Below are positions 1 to 7,567 of a stretch of DNA of 35,372 nucleotides, piece by piece. The notes under the pieces are model-generated. The model saw nothing but the letters and a program-made list of their open reading frames with translations. It searched no databases and was not told the origin of the DNA. Every line of letters begins with the position of its first letter. Position 1 is the first letter of the stretch. The stretch is from assembly GCA_016871015.1 (NCBI GenBank), contig VFZX01000033.1:1-35372 (forward strand), in the 5' to 3' direction. The stretch comes from Acidobacteriota bacterium. GTDB taxonomy: Bacteria > Acidobacteriota > Terriglobia > Bryobacterales > Bryobacteraceae. The position numbers and the translations under genes are program-made.

Positions 1-48
1 ATAGCCTACCGCTGCGAGTGTGGAAGACTCGACGGCTGTGATTGTCAT
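1..48 (-). CDS. KTSC-domain-like small protein, N-terminal fragment (cut by window edge)
   Basis: Sixteen codons are visible, reading MTITAVESSTLAAVGY on the minus strand from an ATG at 48-46. The VESS..L..VGY pattern matches the opening of small KTSC-domain proteins, whose function is not well established. A near-ideal Shine-Dalgarno (AAGGAGG) lies 7 nt upstream of the ATG, which strongly supports the start. That Shine-Dalgarno is buried in a hairpin (see 49-76). The assignment rests on a short stretch, so the gene is likely real but the family is tentative. Confidence 0.55.
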   Translation of the reverse strand, partial: MTITAVESSTLAAVGY

Positions 49-76
49 GCGATCGCCTCCTTGTGGAGGCAATCGC
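49..76 (-). promoter_or_regulatory. Hairpin sequestering the ribosome binding site of the KTSC-like gene
   Basis: Two 12-nt arms (49-60 and 65-76) are complementary at 11 of 12 positions around a 4-nt loop. Read on the minus strand, the 3' arm holds the GGAGG Shine-Dalgarno and ends immediately before the ATG, so the folded form would hide the ribosome binding site. That is the geometry of a translational switch. Whether it acts as one is inference; it could also be a chance GC-rich palindrome. Confidence 0.45.
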
Positions 77-118
77 CCTAAAACAGGATATCACAAAAAT
101 GTTCTTAAGTGAACAGTA

Positions 119-1765
119 TTGGGGCTAGCCACCTACCTGCTGGGGGAAGTCAGCGCTGGTGAGCAACGCTTCACTCCGGCGTTCGCCTTCCATAACTGGA
201 CTCACGCCACGTTCGTGCAGGACGACTTCAAGATCACGCGGCGCCTTACCCTGAACCTGGGCCTGAGGTACGACCTCGTCTCCGGGCCCGCCGAGCGCTG
301 GAACCAGTTCTCGAATTTCGAGCCGTACACCCGCAATCCGGAAACCGGCCTCGACGGACGCCTTACCTACGCGGGCGTGGATCATCCCCGCCACTTCGTG
401 AAGCGTAACTACGACAAGATCGGACCGCGGTTCGGATTCGCCTACGACCTGACGGGGGACGGCAAGACATCGGTTCGCGGCGGCTACGGCATCATTTTCG
501 TGGGAGTGGAATCGGGTGACACCGAAGGCGACACGTCGAACTCGCTCGGCTTCACCGCCGTCACCACCTTCGACGCGATCGGACCCACGCGGGCGTTTTT
601 GTTCAGCGCCGGCCCAGCGTCGTTGAACCGGCCCCGCGGCTCAGCGGGCGGGCCCTCGGCGTTCCGGGGCCAGGACGTCCGCGTGCAAGTGTTCGATGCG
701 CCGTCTCCGTATCTCCAGCAGTGGAACTTCACGCTTCAGCGCGCGCTACCCGGCGGTTGGACGGCCACGGGCGCCTACGCGGGGAACCGCGTGGTGAAGG
801 GATTCGGCGCCAACTACGACCTCAATCAGCTCGATCCGCGCCACTACGCGCTCGGACTAGCTCTGCAGAATCTGGTTCCGAACCCGTTCCGGGGCCAGAT
901 CGCCACCGGTCCGCTTGCGGGCGCGACGATCCCACGCTCCCAATCGCTGAAGCTGCTGCCGGATTACCTGGCCGTTTCGACATTGGCCAACCACGGGGCG
1001 TCGACCACATACCACTCGGCGCAGATCACGATTGAGAAGCGATATTCGAAAGGACTCACGGCGCTGTTGTCGTACACGGGCGCGAAGCTGATTGGTGACA
1101 GCTTCACGAGTCTGGGAAGCGGCGGCGGAGCGCTGTTGGGAGTCCAGTCGGATCTTCGGATTGGGGCGTACAACCGGCGGCTTGACCGCTCCTTGGACCA
1201 GGAGGACATCACCCACCGGCTGGTGGTCAGCGGCGTGTGGGAGCTTCCGTTTGGTCCCGGCAAGGCGCTGCTTGGCGGATCGCGCGGACTGGTGGCGCAG
1301 CTCGCGCAGGGATGGCAGATCAACAGCGTGACCACGATTCAGACGGGCATTCCCTTGGCAGTCCGCGGGGCGAACAACTTCACCGGCGTGAACTACCCGG
1401 ATGTGCTCAGCGACCCGACGCTGCCGCGCGGGCAGCGGACTCCGGAACGCTGGTTCGACACCAACGTGTTCCGGAATCCGCCGAACTTCGTGATCGGCAA
1501 TGCGCCCCGGACTCTGCCCGGAACACGTGGTCCCGGGCTTTTTGACATGGCGCTGTCGGCGTTCCGCAACTTCCGGATCAAGGAGCGCGCGGACCTCGAG
1601 TTCCGGTTCGAGAGCTTCAACGCGCCCAATCATGTGAACTACGCGAATCCGGGCGTCGGCTTCTCGCCCGGTCCGGATGGATTGAACCGGGCCGCTGGAT
1701 TCGGACGGATCACTTCGGCGTTAGGAGCCCGTACGATTCAACTGGGGCTGAGGCTTTCGTTCTGA
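119..1765 (+). pseudogene. Oar-like TonB-dependent receptor, 5'-truncated (C-terminal beta-barrel half only)
   Basis: The 548 codons correspond to roughly the C-terminal half of an Oar-type outer-membrane receptor. The sequence opens at a conserved mid-barrel motif (LATYLLGEVS), continues through TFVQDDFKITRRLTLNLGLRYD, PRFGFAYD and RGGYGI, and ends in a terminal aromatic residue (LSF), as outer-membrane barrels do. Intact relatives, including the 1068-residue receptor at 2642-5848, begin with a signal peptide, a carboxypeptidase-regulatory-like domain and a plug. All three are missing here. The nominal start is a TTG with no ribosome binding site, and an in-frame stop lies at 110-112. Homology therefore appears to begin near position 121, at a deletion or rearrangement breakpoint next to the divergent KTSC-like gene. 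The frame is intact over 1.6 kb, so truncation may be recent. A very unusual short barrel protein is the less likely alternative. Confidence 0.8.
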
Positions 1766-1768
1766 AAA

Positions 1769-2107
1769 CTACTCGTCGTCGTCCCAACGGCCAACAGCAG
1801 CGGGAACCGGTGCCCCGCCAGATTCCGCGGCCCGGCGCTCACGCCGGACACGGTTCCGCTCGAGGTACTCCGACAATTTGAGCAGCGACGTGGACCCACG
1901 GTCCACGTTGCGCTGGACAGCCTTCTGGTAACGCCGCAGGATTTCCCGGCGGTTCGCGTCGCGGAGATTGCAGCCCTCGATGTCCAGCAGCAGGTCAATC
2001 TCCCACGGCCGGAACGTGTTCCGGTTCAGGCTTCCGCGGAGCAGGTCCTGCATGAGCTTGTTGAACTGCATCAGGAGCGCGTCTGTATCTGGAGTGAAGT
2101 CCGACAT
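1769..2107 (-). CDS. Small conserved-looking protein of unknown function
   Basis: This is a 112-residue soluble, charged protein starting at an ATG at 2107 (MSDFTPDTDALL). A longer in-frame extension to 2215 exists but would overlap the GNAT gene. The N-terminal two thirds look helical, with the phrase RPWEIDLLLDIEGCNL followed by RREILRRYQKAVQ. The C-terminus is rich in Arg and ends in an acidic WDDDE tail. I do not recognise the family. It is the last gene of the minus-strand run that starts at 10187 and follows the acetyltransferase gene by 62 nt. It is convergent with the truncated receptor, with only 3 nt between the stops. The low-complexity acidic end and compact size would suit an adaptor or nucleic-acid-associated protein, but nothing shows that. 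Confidence 0.6.
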   Translation of the reverse strand: MSDFTPDTDALLMQFNKLMQDLLRGSLNRNTFRPWEIDLLLDIEGCNLRDANRREILRRYQKAVQRNVDRGSTSLLKLSEYLERNRVRRERRAAESGGAPVPAAVGRWDDDE

Positions 2108-2169
2108 TGGCCTCACTCTTGGATCGGCGGAACCCGGACGGGACTTTAGTATTGCTCCGGAGGTACCGG

Positions 2170-2640
2170 CTACAGATCCCGGAGTGCGTCGCCGCTCACC
2201 CGGAACTTGGTCCACTCCTCCATCGGAACCGCGCCCATCCGCTTGTAGAATCCGATTGCTGGCGTATTCCAGTCAAGCACCATCCACTCGAACCGGCCGC
2301 AGTTCCGCTCCCGGGCGATCCGCCCCAGTTCACCCAGCAGCGCCTTGCCGTAGCCGCGGCCCCGGAACTCCGGCTTGACGAAGAGGTCTTCGAGGTACAA
2401 TCCACGGCGGCCCAGCCAGGTCGAGAAATTGTGGAAAAAGACCGCGAACCCGACCGCCTGCACGCCTTCGCACGCCAACAAGACCTCAGCCGAGGGCCGC
2501 TCCCCGAACAGCGAATCCCGCAGGTCGTCCTCGGTGACGGAAATATCCCCCGGCCCCGCCTTTTCGTACTCGGCGAGGCCGTGGATCAACTCAAGGATGA
2601 CGGCGGTATCAGACGGCTCGGCGGTCCGGATCCGGAACAT
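2170..2640 (-). CDS. GNAT-family N-acetyltransferase (diamine/SSAT-like)
   Basis: The 156-residue protein has the full single-domain GNAT layout. The start (FRIRTAEPSD) is the usual beta1 region. LYLEDLFVKPEFRGRGYGKAL carries motif A, where the RGRGYG loop binds the acetyl-CoA pyrophosphate. The WNTPAIGFYKRMGA segment is motif B. The order and wording (GLAEYEK, YLEDLFV, DWN.PAI.FY) resemble the spermidine/spermine and thialysine acetyltransferases, so a small-amine substrate is plausible but unproven. The protein is cytoplasmic, with no signal peptide. The start codon lies 1 nt past the stop of the large receptor gene, so it is almost certainly cotranscribed and translationally coupled with it. 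Confidence 0.88.
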   Translation of the reverse strand: MFRIRTAEPSDTAVILELIHGLAEYEKAGPGDISVTEDDLRDSLFGERPSAEVLLACEGVQAVGFAVFFHNFSTWLGRRGLYLEDLFVKPEFRGRGYGKALLGELGRIARERNCGRFEWMVLDWNTPAIGFYKRMGAVPMEEWTKFRVSGDALRDL

Positions 2641-2641
2641 C

Positions 2642-5600
2642 CTACCAGTTTAGGCGCAGCGCGAACTGGAGAATGCGCGGGTCGTACGCGGTCCGCGTCA
2701 CCATGAACGTCCGCGAGGACTGGTTGCCATCCGGGCCCGTCAGGTTCACGCGATTGAAGGCGTTGAACACCTCGAAGCGGAACTGGGCATAGACGCGCTC
2801 GGCATGGATCGGGAAGTTCTTGTGGAGGCCGAGGTCGGTGCTGGCGATGCCGGGTCCGCTGAACATGTTGCGCCCCTGGTTGCCGAACGTGCCGAGGGCA
2901 TTCGGCAGGAAGGCGGAAACGTTCAGCCACTGGGCGATGCGGTCCCCGCGGCTGCGGCCGCTGGCCAGGATCGGATTCCCCACCAGGTCGGCGCGCTGTC
3001 CGCTGGTGCCGGTGCGGGCGTTGTCGACGCCGCTGCCGACCGTGAACGGATATCCGCTTTGGAGGGTGAGAATTCCGGACAGGTTCCAGCCGCCGAGGAC
3101 GAACTTGGCGGCGGTGCTGTCGAACTTGCCGGGAACCCGCCAGAGGCTCGATGCGGTGAAGACGTGGCGGTGATCGAAGTCCGCGAGGCCTTTGTCGAAC
3201 GACTGGTTGAACGGATTGATGCGGCCCGGTCCGGCTTTGTTCGCCGAGCCGTCGTCAATCGCCTTCGACAATTGATAATTGGCAAGCAGCGAGAAGCCTG
3301 TTGAGAAGCGCTTTTCGACTGTTGTCTGCCAGGAGTGGAACGTCGAATTCGCGGTCGGCTCAAGCAGCGTGATGTTGGCGTAGAGCGGCGCCAGGGGGCG
3401 CCGCTGGTTCGTCGTGGCGGTGGTCGCGCCCGGAGCATAGATGGCCGGGTTCAGCTCGCGCTGAGCCAGCAGCCGGGTCCCCTTGGATCCGGCATAAGCC
3501 GTGCAGACGACGAATCCGCCCGTTACTTCGCGCTCAATCGTCAGGTTCCACGACTGCTGATACGGGTTGCGCATATGCTCCTCATACACGGTGGCAACGT
3601 GCGGACGCACGAATGCCACTTCGCGCGGCGGATTGGTGGGCGCCGGGAATGGATTCGTGGCCCCTGCGTAGGGGTCGGCGAAACTGTTCACGTTGTTGCC
3701 ATTCACGCTGACCACGGTTCCGAACGGACCCTGGTTGGCCTGGCCGTTGGTGACGAGGGTGTTTTGGCGGTCGAAGAAGATTCCGTAGCCTCCGCGCAAC
3801 GCCGTCTTGCCGTCGCCGAACACGTCGTAAGCGAAGCCGAGGCGTGGACCCAGGTTGCTCCAGCGGGTGGGATAGCCGCCGTCCGGGAATCCGGGGTCGC
3901 CGGGGTAGAGCACGCCGGGAGGCGCATTGATGTAGCGCGAGGACTGCGCGCCCGCCCGCCAGCCGGCGAGTTTGCCGTCGACATCGGTGTAGGGGAAGAA
4001 GGGCTCCCAGCGGACGCCCAAGTCGAACGTCAACCGGCGCGTGACCTTCATCGAGTCGTTGAAAAAGAACGACACGATGTTGAAGCGCGTCTTCTTGTAT
4101 TCACCGATTCCCTGGCTGAGCGAAGCGAACTTGCCGACGAAAAAGTCGGCCAGGGCGTCGCTGGTGAACGGCGCCACGCCGTTCCATGCGAACTGGCCGT
4201 TGGCGCGGAAGTTGTTCACGATGTCGCCGATGCCGCGCCCGTATTCGCCACCGAAGCTCATGTTGTGCCTGCCGCGGGTCCAGCGGGCGGTGTCGCTCAC
4301 CTGGTATTCGTCGCGGAAGAAGTTGTTCGTGTCGCCGGTGTTGATCTGGAAGTATCCGTTCACTGTCAAGTGGTACTGGGGCCGGTCGTCATTGAACATC
4401 TTGACGCCCAACTGGGCCAGGCTCTTCTCCGGGAAAATCCGGACCACCGGGCCGTCGGTGTGGTTGTAGCTGAACAGCACGGTGTTGAGCACCCTGGGCG
4501 ACACCGTGTGTGTGTCGGTGACCGTGGTCGAGTGGTTGAACCACCGGCGTCCGCCCACCGAGTTCAGGTAGTTCTTCGGATCGAGGAAGGCCGGCGTCGA
4601 GGCCCAGGACTTCCAGAAGCGTCCGCTCAGCCGGTGGCGCGAGTTGAGCTGGTGATCGCCGCGGATCAGCGTCTGGTCGTCGTTGAGACGGTTGGGAACC
4701 TGAAAGCTCACCGTGGTTCCGCTCTGCGGCAGCGGCAGGTGGTTGTCCGCAATGGAGCGCGAAATCGGGCTGTACTGCGACAGCGGAATCTGGTTGCCGG
4801 GATACGGGGCGTTGGCGAATGGATCGCGTAGCGGACGGGTGAGCGCGGAGAAGTCGCCCCGCTTCTGGGCGGCGGTGGGAACCACCACCGCGGCGTCGGC
4901 CGGAGCCTGGCGGACGCGGGTCCCCTGATAGGAGAAGAAGAAGAAGCTTTTGTCCCGGCCGTTGTAGAGCTTGGGGATCCACACGGGTCCGCCGGTGGTG
5001 AGTCCGAACTGGTTGCGCTTCAGTCCGTCGTCGACCCGGCGGCCGTTGGTGATCGGGTTGAAGAAGTTGGCCGCGTTCACCGCTTTGTTGCGCAAGTATT
5101 CGAACGCCACGCCGTGCAGGTCATTGGTGCCCGACCGGGTGATTGCGTTGACGATACCGCCGGAGTTGCGTCCGAACTCGGCGCTGAAGTTGTTGGTCTG
5201 GACACTGAACTCCTGGAGCGCGTCCGGGTTCGGCATGGGATTGGCCGCGTTGGAATAGTGGTCGTTGTTGTTGGCGCCGTCCAGAATGTAGTTGGTCGAG
5301 TTGCCGCGGCTGCCGTTGACGCTGACTCCCTGTGCTCCGGGATAGGTGGTGCCGGAGGTGACGTCGGCGCGTGTGTCAAGCTGGACGCCAGCCACGAGCC
5401 GCATCAGTTGGGTTGGATTGCGGCCGTTCAACGGCAGGTCCTCGATGCGCTTCTTGTCGACCACGGTCTTGAGCGTCGCGGTGGTGGTGTCGACGGTGAC
5501 CACGTCGGCGGTGACGCTGACGGTTTCCGCGGTCTCGCCGATCGCCAGATTGACGTTCACGCGGGCGATCTCATTCACTTGCAGGCGCACGCCGCGTGTC

Positions 5601-5848
5601 TCGAACTTCTTGAATCCGCTGACCGTGGCGGCGAGATCATAGGTTCCTGCCGGAAGCGCGCGGAACCAGTAGACTCCATTTTCATCCGACGCCGTCGTGA
5701 ACCGGGCGTTGGTGGCGGAGTTGGTTGCGGTGACGGTGGAGTTGGGAACCACAGCCCCGGCGGGATCGGCTACCGTTCCGGTGATGGATCCGGTGACGTC
5801 GGCCCACACCAAGGACGTGAGTGCCCCGAGGCACAGGAGAAGACGCAT
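2642..5848 (-). CDS. Oar-like TonB-dependent outer-membrane receptor with carboxypeptidase-regulatory-like domain
   Basis: A complete 1068-residue receptor. It has a signal peptide (MRLLLCLGALTSLVWA), then a carboxypeptidase-regulatory-like beta-sandwich (about 17-100; GTVADPAGAVVPNSTVTATN...AGTYDLAATVSGFKKFE). A plug domain follows (about 105-250; LPLNGRNPTQLM, NYILDGANNND, EFSVQTNNFSAEFGRNSGGIVNAITRSGTN). The rest is a large beta-barrel with repeated DLGVRWE, PRLGFAYD and RGGYGIFFD strands and a C-terminal RLNW. This layout is typical of the expanded acidobacterial Oar family, thought to import glycans or other large substrates with TonB energy; no ligand can be read from sequence. The ATG at 5848 has an AAGGGGG ribosome site that overlaps the stop of the upstream FMN dehydrogenase (9-nt gap). 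That places the receptor within the operon and links uptake to the periplasmic redox pair. Confidence 0.93.
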   Translation of the reverse strand: MRLLLCLGALTSLVWADVTGSITGTVADPAGAVVPNSTVTATNSATNARFTTASDENGVYWFRALPAGTYDLAATVSGFKKFETRGVRLQVNEIARVNVNLAIGETAETVSVTADVVTVDTTTATLKTVVDKKRIEDLPLNGRNPTQLMRLVAGVQLDTRADVTSGTTYPGAQGVSVNGSRGNSTNYILDGANNNDHYSNAANPMPNPDALQEFSVQTNNFSAEFGRNSGGIVNAITRSGTNDLHGVAFEYLRNKAVNAANFFNPITNGRRVDDGLKRNQFGLTTGGPVWIPKLYNGRDKSFFFFSYQGTRVRQAPADAAVVVPTAAQKRGDFSALTRPLRDPFANAPYPGNQIPLSQYSPISRSIADNHLPLPQSGTTVSFQVPNRLNDDQTLIRGDHQLNSRHRLSGRFWKSWASTPAFLDPKNYLNSVGGRRWFNHSTTVTDTHTVSPRVLNTVLFSYNHTDGPVVRIFPEKSLAQLGVKMFNDDRPQYHLTVNGYFQINTGDTNNFFRDEYQVSDTARWTRGRHNMSFGGEYGRGIGDIVNNFRANGQFAWNGVAPFTSDALADFFVGKFASLSQGIGEYKKTRFNIVSFFFNDSMKVTRRLTFDLGVRWEPFFPYTDVDGKLAGWRAGAQSSRYINAPPGVLYPGDPGFPDGGYPTRWSNLGPRLGFAYDVFGDGKTALRGGYGIFFDRQNTLVTNGQANQGPFGTVVSVNGNNVNSFADPYAGATNPFPAPTNPPREVAFVRPHVATVYEEHMRNPYQQSWNLTIEREVTGGFVVCTAYAGSKGTRLLAQRELNPAIYAPGATTATTNQRRPLAPLYANITLLEPTANSTFHSWQTTVEKRFSTGFSLLANYQLSKAIDDGSANKAGPGRINPFNQSFDKGLADFDHRHVFTASSLWRVPGKFDSTAAKFVLGGWNLSGILTLQSGYPFTVGSGVDNARTGTSGQRADLVGNPILASGRSRGDRIAQWLNVSAFLPNALGTFGNQGRNMFSGPGIASTDLGLHKNFPIHAERVYAQFRFEVFNAFNRVNLTGPDGNQSSRTFMVTRTAYDPRILQFALRLNW

Positions 5849-5857
5849 AGAACCCCC

Positions 5858-7057
5858 TTACTGGTACTTCAACAGGCTATGGTCAATGCTAGCGAGATTC
5901 GAGCGTCCGCTCAAGCCCATGGCCAGCGCAAGCTCGCTCTGGAGCAGCTCAAGCACGCGGACCACACCCTGCTCGCCGTAGGCTCCCAAGCCCCAGAGCG
6001 GCGGACGGCCGACGCAAACGGCCTTGGCGCCGATCGCCAGCGCCTTGAGGATATCGGTGCCGCGGCGGAATCCGCTGTCGACGAGAACGGGGATCCGGCC
6101 GTTCACAGCTTTGACGACTTCCGGCAGCATCTCGATGGTCGCCGCGGCGTAGTCGAGATAACGCCCGCCGTGGTTTGACACAACCACTCCGTCGGCGCCA
6201 TGCTTGACCGCCAGCGCGGCATCCTCGCCGGTCATGATGCCTTTGATGATCACCGGAACTTTGGCGTACTTCTTCAAGTCGGCGAAAAACCGCCAGTCAA
6301 GCCGGTGCATCAATGTGGTCGACAGCCGGTACGGCGGAGGCTTTTGCGGCTCCTCGCCTTCCCGCTGCCGCCGCCGGGCCGACTGCGGCGAATTGACGCC
6401 GGGCGGCGTTTGGGTGCGCAACCGGTTGCGGAGCAGCCGTTCCCGATGCGAGTTCCAGCCGGCGTCGACCGTGAGGCAAATGAGCTTGAACCCGGCGCCG
6501 ACGGCGCGTTCGACGCGTTCACGAGTACCTTCGAGGTCGGGTCCAGGGTAGAGCTGGAACCACTTGGGGAACGTGCTGGCCTGGGCGACCTTCTCGTAAG
6601 GCTGGGTCGAGTTGGTGCTCAGAATCAGGATCGTCTTGACGTGCGCGGCCGCCTTGGCAGTGGCCACTTCGCCTTCCGGATTGGCCAGACCATGACCCGC
6701 GGTCGGTGCGATCAGGATCGGCATTTCGAGCTTGTCGCCGAACACGGTCGTCGAGACGTCGAGCCCGCTGGTGTCGACCATCATCCGCGGACGCAGGGCG
6801 ATCTTGTCGAACGCCTCGCGGTTATGCCGCAGGGACCACTCGGCATCAACGCCTCCCGCGATGAAATCGTAGTTCTGCTTCGGGATCCGGGCGCGGCAAA
6901 TGGGCTCGAACTCAAACACGTTCACCAACTCGTCAAGCGAGGGGACATGCGCCGCCGTGTACGGAAGGTCCAGTTGCGCCTTGGCGAGGGGCGAGGCAGC
7001 GAACAGCGCCGCGAGATTCCGCAGGGCGGACCGCCTGGAGTAGTTATCGTTGGTCAT
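5858..7057 (-). CDS. Tat-exported FMN-dependent alpha-hydroxy-acid dehydrogenase (lactate/glycolate oxidase family)
   Basis: A 399-residue FMN TIM-barrel enzyme of the glycolate oxidase / lactate dehydrogenase / flavocytochrome b2 family, which oxidises 2-hydroxy acids to 2-oxo acids. The visible active-site set is the FMN/substrate Tyr in WFQLYPG, Asp in LTVDAG, Arg in SHRERLLRN, the FMN-binding Lys in VIIKGI, and the catalytic His and substrate Arg of SNHGGRYLD (about 294-302). The start is the ATG at 7057. It gives an N-terminus with twin arginines (NYSRRSALRNLAALF) and an Ala-rich stretch ending AKAQ, a plausible Tat signal. An upstream extension would run through the cytochrome gene. The start overlaps the end of that cytochrome gene by 14 nt, so the two are translationally coupled. 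A periplasmic dehydrogenase passing electrons to the heme protein is the simplest reading. The exact substrate is unknown. Confidence 0.9.
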   Translation of the reverse strand: MTNDNYSRRSALRNLAALFAASPLAKAQLDLPYTAAHVPSLDELVNVFEFEPICRARIPKQNYDFIAGGVDAEWSLRHNREAFDKIALRPRMMVDTSGLDVSTTVFGDKLEMPILIAPTAGHGLANPEGEVATAKAAAHVKTILILSTNSTQPYEKVAQASTFPKWFQLYPGPDLEGTRERVERAVGAGFKLICLTVDAGWNSHRERLLRNRLRTQTPPGVNSPQSARRRQREGEEPQKPPPYRLSTTLMHRLDWRFFADLKKYAKVPVIIKGIMTGEDAALAVKHGADGVVVSNHGGRYLDYAAATIEMLPEVVKAVNGRIPVLVDSGFRRGTDILKALAIGAKAVCVGRPPLWGLGAYGEQGVVRVLELLQSELALAMGLSGRSNLASIDHSLLKYQ

Positions 7058-7547
7058 GGCAAAGCAGGCATTCGTTGGATGCGCCTTTGGCGCGGTGGCA
7101 GTCCATGCATCCCGCCATCGAGATGTCCTTTTCCCGGCGCAGAACGTCGTACGTGGCCACCTCTCCGTGGCAGGTGGCGCACTTGACTCCTTCAACGCCG
7201 AGGTGCTTCTTGTGGCTGAACGAGACCCAGTCCGGAACCCGGTAGACAGGCGCCCACGGAATCTTCTTGGCCTCGGCATGGAATCCGGCCAGCTTCTGGA
7301 TGTGCGGGCTGTCCTTCTTGACGGCCTGATGGCAGCCCATGCAGACCTGTGTTTTTGGAATCGTGGCGAAGTCGCCAGGATCGGGGACCGGGTGGCAATG
7401 CGCGCAGGCGGTCTTATTGATCCCGGCGTGTGTCTTGTGGCTAAACGGCAACGGCTGCTCGGGAGCGGGCCGGGGAATCTTGACGTCAGGCAGTTGTGCG
7501 AAGAGGATAGCCGACACGGAGATCGCGGCGGCGGCGAACCACCTCAT
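7044..7547 (-). CDS. Pentaheme c-type cytochrome (cytochrome c3/c7-like)
   Basis: A 167-residue exported protein with a signal peptide (residues 1-18, WFAAAAISVSAILFAQ) and five CXXCH heme-attachment motifs: CAHCH (48-52), CMGCH (69-73), CATCH (123-127), CMDCH (147-151) and CLLCH (160-164). Extra His residues such as those in PFSHKTH and SFSHKKH are spaced like the distal ligands of c3/c7 multiheme cytochromes. It should be a periplasmic electron carrier. Its 3' end overlaps the start of the FMN dehydrogenase by 14 nt, which points to an electron-transfer partnership. The ATG at 7547 lies 20 nt past the acyl-CoA mutase stop. No quinone-oxidase or membrane-anchor gene is adjacent, so the final acceptor is not visible. 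Confidence 0.9.
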   Translation of the reverse strand: MRWFAAAAISVSAILFAQLPDVKIPRPAPEQPLPFSHKTHAGINKTACAHCHPVPDPGDFATIPKTQVCMGCHQAVKKDSPHIQKLAGFHAEAKKIPWAPVYRVPDWVSFSHKKHLGVEGVKCATCHGEVATYDVLRREKDISMAGCMDCHRAKGASNECLLCHDQR

Positions 7548-7567
7548 GGGTGTTATGGTATCTCACT

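Noticed and set aside
100-115. TGTTC-N6-GAACA palindrome as a LexA-type operator
   Set aside because: The arm orientation and spacing do not match a known LexA box, and there is no SOS gene nearby.
3335-4831. Long plus-strand open frame (about 500 codons) opposite the intact receptor
   Set aside because: It is antisense to a well-supported receptor gene, has Arg/Val/Gly-rich composition and no family motifs. GC-rich codon usage commonly opens such frames.
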